The position numbers and the translations under genes were made by a program. Below, in pieces: positions 36,432-45,581 of a stretch of DNA of 64,000 nt. The notes beneath the pieces were generated by a model, which did not search any database, was not told the origin of the DNA, and was given only the letters and a program-made list of their open reading frames with translations. This stretch comes from Oceanospirillum sanctuarii (GTDB lineage Bacteria > Pseudomonadota > Gammaproteobacteria > Pseudomonadales > Halomonadaceae): NCBI RefSeq assembly GCF_002150805.1, contig NZ_MTBA01000001.1:455854-519853 (forward strand), given 5' to 3'. Positions within the stretch are counted from its first letter, which is position 1; every line of letters starts with the position of its first letter.

Positions 36432-37064
36432 ATGCAGAACAACGATTTTCAGGGGCAGGTTTACAGTATCGACGGTATTGTGCCTGTTGTTGACCCAACG
36501 GCTTATGTTCATCCCACTGCGGTGCTGATTGGTGACGTCATCGTCGGGCCGAACTGCTACATCGGACCGAATGCCTGTCTGCGTGGTGATTTTGGCCGTC
36601 TGGTGATTAAAAAAGGTGCCAATGTTCAGGATACCTGCGTGATGCATGGCTTTCCGGGCACCGATACCATCATCGAAGAAGATGGTCATATCGGCCATGG
36701 CGCTGTACTACACGGCTGTCATATCGGTAAGAATGCGTTGGTCGGCATGAATGCGGTGATCATGGACAACGCCCGAATCGGCGAATCTTCCATTGTTGCG
36801 GCCTGTGCCTTTGTTAAAGCAGATTTTGAATGCCCGCCGCGATCTTTGATGGCAGGAACTCCCGCCAAAGTGATTCGCGAACTGTCGGATAAAGAGATCG
36901 CCTGGAAGGGTAAAGGCACTGCTGAGTATCAGAATCTGGCGGTGCGTTGCCTCAAGACCATGGAGCGGGTTGCACCGCTGACAGAGCCTGAAGCAGATCG
37001 TAAACGCGTAGAAATTCCGGATGTTAAGCCGCTGTATGAAGTGAAGCAGTCCGACGAATCCTGA
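36432..37064 (+). CDS. paaY: Hexapeptide-repeat thioesterase/carbonic-anhydrase-like protein PaaY
   Basis: 210 aa left-handed beta-helix protein. The gamma-carbonic-anhydrase-type repeat region is [20 protein letters not shown], and the metal His residues are in [24 protein letters not shown]. The C-terminal helix contains [18 protein letters not shown], typical of PaaY. PaaY acts as a thioesterase on 2-hydroxycyclohepta-trienecarboxyl-CoA-type dead-end products, protecting the CoA pool. It is 71 bp upstream of the enoyl-CoA hydratase gene, on the same strand. Confidence 0.92.
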   Translation: MQNNDFQGQVYSIDGIVPVVDPTAYVHPTAVLIGDVIVGPNCYIGPNACLRGDFGRLVIKKGANVQDTCVMHGFPGTDTIIEEDGHIGHGAVLHGCHIGKNALVGMNAVIMDNARIGESSIVAACAFVKADFECPPRSLMAGTPAKVIRELSDKEIAWKGKGTAEYQNLAVRCLKTMERVAPLTEPEADRKRVEIPDVKPLYEVKQSDES

Positions 37065-37135
37065 TTGGCATCCGATGTCTTTCATTTCGGACTGTCTGAC
37101 TAAGAATAAAAAAGCTACAGATTAAGGAGACCAAG

Positions 37136-37921
37136 GTGTCCTACGAAAATATTATTGTTGAAGCTCGTGGTGCCGTTGGCTGGATTCAGCTCAACCGTCC
37201 GCAGGCGATGAATGCACTGTCCATGGCGCTGATTACTGAAGTGGGTCAGGCGATTGAAGCCTTTCAGGCGGATGACGAAATTGGCGCTATGGTGATTACC
37301 GGAAACGAGAAGGCATTCGCCGCCGGTGCCGATATTAAAGACATGGAAGACCAGTCTTTTATCGATCTGTTCCTGAGCGATTTCCCGTATAACCGCCGAG
37401 ATGGCTGGGACAGTCTGAATACCGCCCGTAAACCGATTATTGCTGCCGTTTCTGGTTTTGCACTGGGCGGTGGCTGCGAGATGGCGATGGCATGTGACTT
37501 TATTCTGGCTTCTGAAACTGCCAAATTTGGTCAGCCGGAGATCAATATTGGTACGATTCCGGGAGCCGGTGGTACCCAGCGTCTGACTCGTGCTGTCGGC
37601 AAGGCGAAAGCGATGGAGATGTGCCTGACCGGTCGCATGATGGATGCTGAAGAAGCAGAGCGTGCAGGTCTTGTAAGCCGTATTCTGCCGGTTGAAGAGC
37701 TGGAAGCAGAAGCGCTGAAGGTAGCGGGTAAGATCGCTAAGCTATCACGTCCGGTAGTTTATATGGCGAAAGAGGCGGTTAATGTGGCCTTTGAAAGCAC
37801 GCTGCAGGAAGGTCTGCGTTTTGAGCGTCGCGCCTTTGCTTCAACTTTCGCGACTGAAGATCAGAAAGAGGGTATGGCTGCATTTGTTGAAAAGCGTAAG
37901 CCTGAGTTCAAGCATAAGTAA
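37136..37921 (+). CDS. Enoyl-CoA hydratase, PaaF-like second copy
   Basis: 261 aa crotonase with a GTG start behind [16 protein letters not shown] and [17 protein letters not shown] form the oxyanion hole, and Glu residues in GGGCE and [15 protein letters not shown] are retained, so hydratase activity is likely. It closely resembles PaaF in the other operon (both have the ADIKEM/ADIKDM, GALGGGCE and PGAGGTQRL patterns and the KRKPEFK ending). It may be a duplicated PaaF, or a hydratase for another intermediate. It is less likely to replace the missing MaoC-type oxepin-CoA hydratase, although a crotonase-type ECH does this in some betaproteobacteria. Confidence 0.88.
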   Translation: MSYENIIVEARGAVGWIQLNRPQAMNALSMALITEVGQAIEAFQADDEIGAMVITGNEKAFAAGADIKDMEDQSFIDLFLSDFPYNRRDGWDSLNTARKPIIAAVSGFALGGGCEMAMACDFILASETAKFGQPEINIGTIPGAGGTQRLTRAVGKAKAMEMCLTGRMMDAEEAERAGLVSRILPVEELEAEALKVAGKIAKLSRPVVYMAKEAVNVAFESTLQEGLRFERRAFASTFATEDQKEGMAAFVEKRKPEFKHK

Positions 37922-38229
37922 TTCTGTTTGATTCCTTCCGGTCGTCGGATTCCTTCCGGCGACCCTTAAGCCAGATCAAAAAATGGCTAAGATTTTCTCC
38001 TAATACCGCTTTTCCCACAAAATCTAATGGTTTTTTAGCGTCTGCTTGATAATAATTAACTTAGATTTATTAAAAATATCCTGATAAATCTGAAGGTTAC
38101 AGGGTTGTAACGACTAAAGAGTATTTAAAATGCAGTATTTTAAATGGTACTCTTGCTATATTAGCTTTTAATATGAGTTGGTCTCAGGCCAATTCAGTTC
38201 GTAACGGCGAAGATTAGGTAGGCTGGCAA
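37922..38229. other. AT-rich intergenic region before the cytochrome-kinase operon
   Basis: 308 bp without a gene. The direct repeat GATTCCTTCCGG occurs twice within the first 40 bp, the middle is AT-rich, and a large dyad follows at 38117-38154. A possible -10 (TATATT, 38157-38162) lies just after the dyad. Confidence 0.5.
38117..38154. promoter_or_regulatory. Large two-level dyad upstream of the cytochrome-kinase operon
   Basis: Inner arms ATTTAAAAT (38123-38131) and ATTTTAAAT (38137-38145) are separated by 5 nt. Outer arms AAGAGTA (38117-38123) and TACTCTT (38148-38154) are also perfect, with a 2-nt offset. The dyad ends 2 bp before a TATATT -10-like element, so it would overlap the -35 region: a likely operator. 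Confidence 0.55.
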
Positions 38230-39138
38230 TTGATTGCATTTTCCCTTAATGGAGTGGGGCCGCAGGCACGGATCGCCCTGTCAGGACTTTTCTTAATCCT
38301 GATACTGGCACCGCTTGAAAACCTCTATGCCGACACTTCTGTGTCAGCGGATCCCCAGATTCTTAAACTGGGTAAGCTGATCTTTTCTGATCGACGTTTT
38401 TCCGCATCCGGAGAAACCGCCTGTAGTTCCTGCCACCGGCCAGAGCATGGTTTTTCTGATCGTGTGCCTTACTCCACTAAAGATGATGGCCAGCTGACAG
38501 AGCTTTCAACGCCGGCTTTGTTTAACATGAAGCATAAGATCGGTTATTTCTCTCAGGATCCGGTTTTCTCCTTAGTGGCAGCAGTTGAGCGTTGCATGAA
38601 GACCAACCAGGGTGTGTCAGTACTGGATATTTTTGTCACCCTGAAAAAAGATTCGACCCTTAGCAGCATCTCTACCGCAAGTTTTGGCCGGGCCAGTGCA
38701 GGGGCCGTGTTTAAGTCCGTTGCTGCATATCTGGAAACCATTCAGACCTCTAACAGTCGCTATGATCGCTATATGCGTGGTGAACTGATCGCCCTGACGC
38801 CTGCTGAGCAGATGGGGATGGTTCTCTTTGAGCAGAAGGGCTGTGTCTATTGCCATACCGGTAAAGGCATGGGGGGGATGGTCTATATCGAAAGCGTTGA
38901 CGAAGATTCCCTGAGAGAAGTGCAGGTGCCACGACTTCGCAATTTGTCCCTTTCTGCTCCTTATTTTAGCGATGGTTCAGCGCCAACCCTTGCAGATGCG
39001 ATTCGCCGTATGAGTCAAAAGCATAATGCAACGGCGGTGACGGCTCAGGAACTTGAGAAGATACGGTTGTTTTTAATGAGCAATGAAAGCTCGATCAGTG
39101 ATTTTGAGGGCCCTGTGCGCTATGAATATGAACGCTAA
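38230..39138 (+). CDS. Diheme c-type cytochrome, MauG/cytochrome-c-peroxidase-like
   Basis: 302 aa with a TTG start behind AGGTAGG; a GTG at codon 9 is an alternative. The signal peptide ends near ENLYA. Two haem sites, CSSCH (with GKLIFSDRRFSASGETA before it) and CVYCH, and LSAPYFSDGSAPTLADAIRRM near the end match the CcpA/MauG family. The central region (IGYFSQDPVFSLVAAVERCM) replaces the usual WDGR-type segment, so peroxidase activity is doubtful. Its end overlaps the kinase gene by 17 nt, so the two are translationally coupled, suggesting the cytochrome supplies the kinase with a periplasmic redox signal (inference). Confidence 0.87.
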   Translation: MIAFSLNGVGPQARIALSGLFLILILAPLENLYADTSVSADPQILKLGKLIFSDRRFSASGETACSSCHRPEHGFSDRVPYSTKDDGQLTELSTPALFNMKHKIGYFSQDPVFSLVAAVERCMKTNQGVSVLDIFVTLKKDSTLSSISTASFGRASAGAVFKSVAAYLETIQTSNSRYDRYMRGELIALTPAEQMGMVLFEQKGCVYCHTGKGMGGMVYIESVDEDSLREVQVPRLRNLSLSAPYFSDGSAPTLADAIRRMSQKHNATAVTAQELEKIRLFLMSNESSISDFEGPVRYEYER

Positions 39139-42100
39139 ATTCTGGCAAAAGCTCTCAACGGCGGTGCTTTGGGCCTGTATTGCTGGCCTGATGCTGTTGT
39201 TTCCCGTGATGGTTTATCTGCTGCAGCCAACGTCTGATATTCAGCAGAACGAAATTCGCCATGAGATTCAGCTGCAGAAAAATATTCTTTCCCAGTTACG
39301 TGCCGAGACGGCTCTGCTGACATCCGGACATCGGGATGATCCAAGAGAAGAGATTATCTCCTTACTTGATCAGTTGTATTCCAGCGTTTATCAGGTGGAT
39401 GTTCATCTCGGTAAGGTGCGCGGCAATATTGAAGATGCTTCCCGCAGTTGGGAGCGCTATGCCAATAGTCTGGATGAGCTACAGGAAATAATTCTCAATG
39501 TGTCGTCTGCCTCGGCGCTTTACGGCTTGTCGGTGACTCAGCTTGAGAGTGTTTTCATTAAAGCTGAAGGTGAACTGCAGAAGTCAGACCTGCCAACAGA
39601 CATGGTCAAAGACTATGATCTGCAAATGGTTAAAATGATGCTGATAGCGCTTCGCTATGCTGCTTTACCATCTGACAGTACAGCATTACGTCTTGAGGCA
39701 GAGCTTGAGCAGATTCGTATCGATGCCGATGCCATTCCCTCAGCTCAGGCGCAAAAAGCCTTTGGCCGTGTGGTGCGCTATGTCGACGGCCTGATGCTTT
39801 CAACTCAACGTATTCGTGAAAATGCCACCCGTTTAACGGAGCTGCCGAGTTACTACCACCTTGATAGCTTTGATACCCGTTTTGAAGATTGGGTGACCAA
39901 AGCGCAGGAGCAGCAACGCCAGAGTCGCTGGACACTGCTGGCAGCCGTGGTCCTGCTGATCAGCGCTGTGATTATCGCCCTTGTGCGACTCAAGTTTACT
40001 CAGGAACGCTTGCTTAAGACGAACAGTACTCTAACGGCCTACAAAAAGGCGATGGATGAGCATGCCATTGTCAGCATTACCGATCCCCGTGGCCGAATTG
40101 AATACGTTAATAAGAAGTTTGTTGATGTCTCCGGGTTTAGTGAAGCGGAACTGATCGGCAGTACCCATAAAGTTGTGAACTCAGGGGTGCACCCGAAAGG
40201 CTTCTTCAAGGCACTATGGGATCAGGTGCTTAGTGGCGAAACCTGGCATGACGAAGTTTGTAATCGTCGTAAAGATGGCAACCTCTACTGGGTTAATGCG
40301 ACTGTGGTTCCTATTCTGGATGAGGAGCGTCAGGTTGCGTCCATCATCTCCGTGCGAACCGATATCTCAGCCATTAAGCAGACTGAGCGAGCACTTACCG
40401 CTGAGAAAGAGCGCGCTGAAGTTGCCAATAAGGCTAAAGGTGATTTTCTGGCCAACATGAGTCATGAGATCCGTACACCGATGAATGCTGTAATCGGTAT
40501 GAGCCACCTGGCGCGTCAGGCGTCTGAAGATGAACAGGTCATAGGTTATATCGACAAAATTCAGCATTCTGCTCAGAATCTGCTGTCCATTATCAACGAC
40601 ATTCTGGACTTCTCGAAAATCGAGGCTGGCCGTCTGGATGTCGAACAGATTCCTTTCCGTTTAGACAATGTGATCAATCACTTAGCGGATGTGGCATCTG
40701 TAAAAGCCAATGAAAAGAATCTGCCCCTTTTGTTTGATATCGATGAGCGTATTCCTCATGGCTTGGAAGGTGATCCTTTGCGTCTTGGGCAGGTACTGCT
40801 GAATCTGGTCAATAACGCCATCAAGTTCACCAATAAAGGCGAGGTAGTTGTTTCCGGTCAGTTGCTGGAAGAGAGTGAAGAACAGGTCAGGGTTCGCTTC
40901 TCGGTAACCGATACGGGTATTGGTCTGTCCAAAGAGCAGATTGGACGTTTGTTCCAGTCCTTCTCTCAGGCGGATACCTCAACAACCCGTCAATACGGCG
41001 GAACCGGATTGGGGCTGGCGATCAGCAAGCAGCTGGTTGAGCTGATGAACGGCGAGATCGGAGTGCACTCTGTTGAAGGCGAAGGTAGTGAGTTCTTCAT
41101 CACTCTCAGCTTTAAGCGACATGAGGAAGACGGCTCTGCGGAGCAGATTGATCTGGGCAGTATCCGCGTTCTGGCGGTAGATGACGACAATACTGCGCTT
41201 CAGGGGGTTCGGGAGCTGCTTGAATCTCAGGGAGTGGCTGTCGAGACGGAATCGGACGCTCCAGCAGGCCTGAATCGTTTGGTAAATGCTTCTGCCATTG
41301 GCGAAGAGCCCTTTAATGTGCTCCTGATCGACTGGCAAATGCCGATCATGGATGGCTTTGAAGTGGCAAAAGCAGTTCGCAATAACTCCTCTCTGCCATG
41401 GCAGCCAGCGATTCTGATGCTGACAGCTCACGGTGGTGAGGATCTGCAGCGTCGCATCAACCATAACCTGATTGATGGCGTTCTGCTGAAACCGGTCACA
41501 GGTTCCCATCTGTTGAATGCGATTCAGCAGACGGTTGTCAAACGCTCCCGGACTCATCAGGGACCGACGATTCGTACGCTGTTCCGTGAAGGTGATGAGA
41601 TTAACGCCCTGCTTGGGGCCAAAGTACTGATTGCAGAAGACAACCTGATCAATCAGGAAGTCATTACCGGTCTTCTTGAGCCATACGGCCTTGATTTGAC
41701 AGTGGTGGGCAACGGTCGTGAAGCGGTTAATGCCCTTCAGCAGAGCGAATTTGATCTGGTATTTATGGATATTCAGATGCCGGAAGTTGATGGTTTGCAG
41801 GCGACGGGCCAGATTCTGCAGATGCAACTGCCAAAAACACCACCGATTATTGCCATGACAGCCCATGCGCAAAGTGAAGATGTAGAGCATTGTTTGGCGG
41901 TTGGTATGCAGGATCATATTGCTAAACCAATCGATCCTGAGAAACTTAAGGAAAAACTGATTCGCTGGATTGAGCCTAGAGTGATCTCCGGCTATTCTCC
42001 CGAAGCTTTGAATGATGTTGATGGTATTGAGATCCCCTGCTATCTGCCGGGAGTGAACATCAACAAGGCGATGCATTCGCTGGGCGGCAACGTCAAACTG

Positions 42101-42673
42101 CTGATGAAGCTGATGGCTCAGTTCTGCAGTGACTATCAGCGAGGCGTAGAACCAGCGCTGGAACTGATGGCGACTGGAGACTGGGATACCCTCAAGCGTT
42201 GGCTGCATACCCTCAAAGGGACTTCAGCAACTCTGGGGATGGAAGATGTTGCTCATAATGTCGATATCATTGAGCGCATGGGCTTTGATCAGATGCTACC
42301 AAGCAATGAAGATCTTAAGCCGCTTAATGAAGAGCTGCTGCGAGTTATCAATTCTGTCACTGAATGCATGCAGAGTAAGGCTAAAGCACTAGCCGGAGAT
42401 TCGGTGGCTAAGGATGATAAGAACAGCTTCGCAGCCAGTCTACAGCCTTCGATATCCCGTAAAGATGGTGGAGAGCGTCTGAAAGATCTGGTTCCTCAGA
42501 TTATGAATCTGCTGGAGCAGGGTGATCCTGAGGTGCTGGACCTGCTGCCGGAGCTTTTAGAGCTGCTTCAGCTGGATGCTGATCAGATGGCGCTGGCGAT
42601 TCAGGTGATGGAGCATGCTGAAGTTTATGAATTTGATGAAGCGCTTAACCTGTTAACCGAACTGCAGTACTAA
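39122..42673 (+). CDS. Hybrid sensor histidine kinase (sensor-PAS-HisKA-HATPase-REC-REC-HPt)
   Basis: 1183 aa from the ATG at 39122; the ATG at 39128 is equally possible. TM1 is at about residues 13-34, a helical periplasmic sensor runs to about 265, and TM2 is at about 269-289. PAS spans about 312-420 ([20 protein letters not shown]), HisKA has H448 ([16 protein letters not shown]), HATPase has NNAIKF, DTGIGL and GGTGLGLAI. Receiver 1 has D737 ([12 protein letters not shown]), receiver 2 has D883 ([12 protein letters not shown]), and the HPt domain has H1029 ([14 protein letters not shown]). It is a complete internal phosphorelay; its likely output partner is the REC-HD-GYP protein encoded 160 bp downstream. 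Confidence 0.95.
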   Translation: MNMNAKFWQKLSTAVLWACIAGLMLLFPVMVYLLQPTSDIQQNEIRHEIQLQKNILSQLRAETALLTSGHRDDPREEIISLLDQLYSSVYQVDVHLGKVRGNIEDASRSWERYANSLDELQEIILNVSSASALYGLSVTQLESVFIKAEGELQKSDLPTDMVKDYDLQMVKMMLIALRYAALPSDSTALRLEAELEQIRIDADAIPSAQAQKAFGRVVRYVDGLMLSTQRIRENATRLTELPSYYHLDSFDTRFEDWVTKAQEQQRQSRWTLLAAVVLLISAVIIALVRLKFTQERLLKTNSTLTAYKKAMDEHAIVSITDPRGRIEYVNKKFVDVSGFSEAELIGSTHKVVNSGVHPKGFFKALWDQVLSGETWHDEVCNRRKDGNLYWVNATVVPILDEERQVASIISVRTDISAIKQTERALTAEKERAEVANKAKGDFLANMSHEIRTPMNAVIGMSHLARQASEDEQVIGYIDKIQHSAQNLLSIINDILDFSKIEAGRLDVEQIPFRLDNVINHLADVASVKANEKNLPLLFDIDERIPHGLEGDPLRLGQVLLNLVNNAIKFTNKGEVVVSGQLLEESEEQVRVRFSVTDTGIGLSKEQIGRLFQSFSQADTSTTRQYGGTGLGLAISKQLVELMNGEIGVHSVEGEGSEFFITLSFKRHEEDGSAEQIDLGSIRVLAVDDDNTALQGVRELLESQGVAVETESDAPAGLNRLVNASAIGEEPFNVLLIDWQMPIMDGFEVAKAVRNNSSLPWQPAILMLTAHGGEDLQRRINHNLIDGVLLKPVTGSHLLNAIQQTVVKRSRTHQGPTIRTLFREGDEINALLGAKVLIAEDNLINQEVITGLLEPYGLDLTVVGNGREAVNALQQSEFDLVFMDIQMPEVDGLQATGQILQMQLPKTPPIIAMTAHAQSEDVEHCLAVGMQDHIAKPIDPEKLKEKLIRWIEPRVISGYSPEALNDVDGIEIPCYLPGVNINKAMHSLGGNVKLLMKLMAQFCSDYQRGVEPALELMATGDWDTLKRWLHTLKGTSATLGMEDVAHNVDIIERMGFDQMLPSNEDLKPLNEELLRVINSVTECMQSKAKALAGDSVAKDDKNSFAASLQPSISRKDGGERLKDLVPQIMNLLEQGDPEVLDLLPELLELLQLDADQMALAIQVMEHAEVYEFDEALNLLTELQY

Positions 42674-42833
42674 GTCATCAGGCAGCGCAAAAGACAAGCC
42701 ATTAAAAACGGTTAATTCGTGCAAACGAACAAGTACACATTTCAACAAGTACCTATGAGCCGAGATTGCCCTGGATAAACGTATTTAATCCGGGCATAAG
42801 AAAAGTTTTTTCGAGCAGGAATCTAAAGACCCG

Positions 42834-43877
42834 ATGCAAGAACAGCAAAACACTAACATGGAACGTCCACGTATTCTGATTGTTGATGATTCACCGTTAA
42901 ATATCAGTGTGCTGGTCGGGTTATTGAAATCAGACTATAAAACTCTGGTCGCCAAAGATGGTGAGCAGGCTTTTAATCGGGTGTTCGGTGAGCAACAGCC
43001 GGATCTGATTCTGCTGGATATTATGATGCCGGGTATCGACGGTTATGAAGTTTGCCGTCAGCTGAAGCAGGATCCCCGTTCAAAACATATTCCTATCATC
43101 TTTGTCAGCGCCATGAGTGAAGTGGGCGATGAGGAGAAAGGCCTTGCTCTGGGTGCGGTGGATTACATCAGTAAGCCTTTCAGTCCGCCGATTATTCTGG
43201 CGCGCATCAAAACCCATCTGGCTTTGGCGATGCAAAAGCGTGAGCTTGAACTGGAAGTATCCCGTCGAACCGAAGAGCTTGAGCGCTCCCGCAAGGAGCT
43301 GATTCGCCGTCTGGGTTTGGCGGCAGAATACAAAGACAATGAAACCGGTCTTCATGTTCAACGCATGGCTGAGTATGCCCGCCTGATCGCATTGGAGATG
43401 GGCTTTTCGGCTGCTGATGCGGAAACCCTTGCTGCCGCAGCCCCAATGCATGATATCGGCAAGCTGGGGATTCCGGATGCGATTCTCTGTAAGCCAGGTC
43501 GTCTGACGACGGAAGAGTTCGATACCATCAAATTCCATCCGGAAATTGGTGCCAAGATTCTCGATAACCCGGATTCAGAGCTTCTGCATGTGGCTCGTGA
43601 AATTGCGCTGTATCATCATGAAAAATGGGACGGAACCGGCTATCCGAAAGGCCTGGCAGGAGAAAATATTCCTCTGGTCGCCCGTATCGCTTCTCTGGCA
43701 GATGTTTTTGATGCTCTCGTCTCTGAGCGTCCATACAAAAAAGCCTGGACGATTCCGGAGGCGGTATCCCTGTTTGAAGAGCAGAAAAGTAAGCACTTTG
43801 ACCCACGTGTCGTTGATGCTTTTAAACGTGTCCTGCCAAAAATCCTTGAGGTTAAAGATCGCCTGAAAGAGTGCTGA
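42834..43877 (+). CDS. Response regulator with HD-GYP output domain
   Basis: 347 aa. The receiver domain (about residues 12-130) has phosphoacceptor D62 (LILLDIMMPGIDG) and Lys in YISKPFSP. A coiled-coil linker (RELELEVSRRTEELERSRKE) leads to the HD-GYP domain with H206-D207 (MHDIGKLGIPDAIL) and the intact HHEKWDGTGYP at 261-271. All catalytic residues are visible, so c-di-GMP hydrolysis controlled by the upstream kinase is likely. The last 185 bp of this gene form the start of copy 1 of a 510-bp tandem duplication, and a truncated copy of the gene end recurs at 44203-44387. Confidence 0.94.
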   Translation: MQEQQNTNMERPRILIVDDSPLNISVLVGLLKSDYKTLVAKDGEQAFNRVFGEQQPDLILLDIMMPGIDGYEVCRQLKQDPRSKHIPIIFVSAMSEVGDEEKGLALGAVDYISKPFSPPIILARIKTHLALAMQKRELELEVSRRTEELERSRKELIRRLGLAAEYKDNETGLHVQRMAEYARLIALEMGFSAADAETLAAAAPMHDIGKLGIPDAILCKPGRLTTEEFDTIKFHPEIGAKILDNPDSELLHVAREIALYHHEKWDGTGYPKGLAGENIPLVARIASLADVFDALVSERPYKKAWTIPEAVSLFEEQKSKHFDPRVVDAFKRVLPKILEVKDRLKEC

Positions 43878-44202
43878 TCTGCCGCTGACATCTCTTATAC
43901 GGTCGTTTAAAGGTGGTTGCCAGACCAGTGGTCTTCGAAAAGATCACTGGTAATGGGGCTAACCGGAATGACCTTCTCCTTGATGATACGTTTGTTGCTG
44001 TTTCCGCTGGGCATAGCTTCTCTCTGATCTTCAAAAAACAATCTCAGATTTTGTTTCTCCGGATCCTCGTAGCGTATCTCAATCAGCTGATATGGACTGT
44101 TGGGAAATTTGCCGGTCAATACCGATTTCACCTGCTCAAAAAGCGTGGCCAATTCCGGATTCATGCTACCGAATTGGCGGGTATATTCTTCCTGAAACCA
44201 GC
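43693..44202. repeat. Tandem duplication, copy 1 (510 bp)
   Basis: Starts at CTCTGGCAGATG within the HD-GYP gene and ends at CTGAAACCAGC. It is directly adjacent to copy 2, with the same length and no gaps. I count 14 mismatches over 510 positions. Copy 1 carries the intact end of the HD-GYP gene and a headless copy of the end of the convergent gene. Confidence 0.97.
43907..44202 (-). pseudogene. Headless copy of the C-terminus of the 44417-45277 gene
   Basis: Encodes about the last 98 codons of the convergent gene, copied by the duplication and cut off from its promoter and N-terminus. Relative to the intact copy it has 8 base changes, five of them amino-acid changing (F to L, H to R, L to Q, V to M, E to G). 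A chance in-frame extension into antisense HD-GYP sequence opens a 164-codon chimeric frame (43907-44401) that is unlikely to be expressed. Confidence 0.9.
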
Positions 44203-44387
44203 CTCTGGCAGATGTTTTTGATGCTCTCGTCTCTGAGCGTCCATACAAAAAAGCCTGGACGATTCCGGAGGCTGTATCCCTGTTTGAAGAACAGAAAAGC
44301 AAGCACTTTGACCCGCGTGTCGTTGATGCTTTTAAACGTGTCCTGCCAAAAATCCTTGAGGTTAAAGATCGCCTGAAAGAGTGCTGA
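44203..44387 (+). pseudogene. Headless copy of the C-terminus of the HD-GYP gene
   Basis: Encodes the last 61 codons or so of the HD-GYP response regulator (from DVFDALVSERPYKKAW to KDRLKEC) without a start. The four differences from the intact gene end are all synonymous. Confidence 0.9.
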
Positions 44388-44712
44388 TCTGCCGCTGACA
44401 TCTCTTATAAGGTCATTTAAAGGTGGTTGCCAGACCAGTGGTCTTCGAAAAGATCACTGGTAATGGGGCTAACCGGAATCACCTTCTCCTTGATGATACG
44501 TTTGTTGCTGTTTTCACTGGGCACAGCTTCTCTCAGATCTTCAAAAAACAATCTCAGATTTTGTTTTTCCGGATCCTCGTAGTGTATCTCAATCAGCTGA
44601 TATGGACTGTTGGGAAATTTGCCGGTAAATACCGATTTCACCTGCTCAAAAAGCGTGGCCAATTCCGGATTCATGCTACCGAATTGGCGGGTATATTCTT
44701 CCTGAAACCAGC
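44203..44712. repeat. Tandem duplication, copy 2 (510 bp)
   Basis: Matches copy 1 at constant offset 510. It carries a headless copy of the HD-GYP gene end (44203-44387) and the intact end of the convergent gene (44417-44712). The junction CCAGC/CTCTGG shows no clear microhomology and no insertion-sequence ends. Confidence 0.97.
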
Positions 44713-45277
44713 TTTCGAAGCTCTCTGCCTCAAGCCATTGGCTGAAACAGGCTGCATTGATGTCTTTAAGCATGACTTCCTTCATAACCCTGTAACGGCT
44801 GTAATTGTCCCTGAAGATAAGGTCAAAGCTGGGCAGTATCTGAGATTTGCTGGCGTAAACCAGTTCAACAAAGCTGATGGGGGAGTCCTGAAAGCGGCGT
44901 TGCATCAGATGATGGATCTTACGTTTGATCCACTCGGGAGCGGGTGTCGGATGTAGGTTTGTTTCAGTTATCTCTAGGTAGCGGATATTCGGAATGAACA
45001 CGCTTTGGCCTGTTGCTGTGTGTAATGTCAGGTCGAAGAGAGCAAAGTCAGTCACTATGCCAGCGTCGGTCCGTCGCTGAATATCATCAATACCCAGTTC
45101 TAGCGGTAATCGTTTTAACACTTTGCTAACCCGACGCCTTACAAGAAACAGAGGGATGGGAACAATACCTTTGCTGATCAGGCCAAAAAAAGCGGAAAAG
45201 ACGTAATAGACAGCCACGAAGGCTACAGCTAAACGAGATAGCAGGGCTATAAAGAGGTCACTGAGCTTATCTTTCAT
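44417..45277 (-). CDS. Membrane-anchored protein of unknown function
   Basis: 286 aa from the ATG at 45277; an upstream in-frame start at 45316 is possible, and neither has a strong ribosome-binding site. One hydrophobic segment at about residues 7-38 (FIALLSRLAVAFVAVYYVFSAFFGLI) and an Arg-rich stretch right after it (PLFLVRRRVSKVLKRL) predict an N-terminal anchor with a soluble remainder. The rest has many charged residues and no motif I recognise. It is convergent with the HD-GYP gene, and its 3' end (last 296 bp) is duplicated at 43907-44202. Function unknown. Confidence 0.78.
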   Translation of the reverse strand: MKDKLSDLFIALLSRLAVAFVAVYYVFSAFFGLISKGIVPIPLFLVRRRVSKVLKRLPLELGIDDIQRRTDAGIVTDFALFDLTLHTATGQSVFIPNIRYLEITETNLHPTPAPEWIKRKIHHLMQRRFQDSPISFVELVYASKSQILPSFDLIFRDNYSRYRVMKEVMLKDINAACFSQWLEAESFESWFQEEYTRQFGSMNPELATLFEQVKSVFTGKFPNSPYQLIEIHYEDPEKQNLRLFFEDLREAVPSENSNKRIIKEKVIPVSPITSDLFEDHWSGNHL

Positions 45278-45418
45278 GCATAACGTCCGTGTTATGGGGG
45301 CTAGTTGCAACATCATAGCATCAAATGCTGCGCCGGCTTTTAGGATATGCTATCTAACGAAAGAGTCTTAAGAAAAGTCTATCGAGATCGTATTTGCGGG
45401 GCTGGCGATATTCAGGGC

Positions 45419-45444
45419 AAAAAAAACCACCCCGAGGGGTGGTT
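45419..45444 (-). terminator. Terminator downstream of aacS
   Basis: Minus-strand stem AACCACCCC/GGGGTGGTT with a 2-nt loop, followed by a long T run, about 137 nt after the aacS stop. The 45317-45581 gap holds nothing else recognisable. Confidence 0.85.
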
Positions 45445-45581
45445 ATAACAACAACACGAGAGTTATTTAAAACACTAGAGATGCATCAAAGAGCTGGTAT
45501 AAATCAGTTTAGTCTTTAGTTTAATAAACCGCCGACTTTTCTTTGTAACACCCATCTTTTTTTGCTTTCTTGGTCGTTTCT

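Noticed and set aside
37136-37921. Idea that the extra enoyl-CoA hydratase is the missing oxepin-CoA hydratase
   Set aside because: It has a crotonase fold and closely resembles PaaF, whereas the PaaZ hydratase is MaoC-type; the role is possible but not supported enough to annotate.
40979-42208. 409-codon minus-strand open frame inside the hybrid kinase gene
   Set aside because: The kinase frame carries intact HATPase, receiver and HPt motifs over this stretch; the antisense frame is a shadow with unusual composition.
43907-44401. 164-codon chimeric frame made by the duplication junction
   Set aside because: It starts in antisense HD-GYP sequence and runs into the headless gene copy; there is no promoter or ribosome-binding site, so it is a by-product of the rearrangement.
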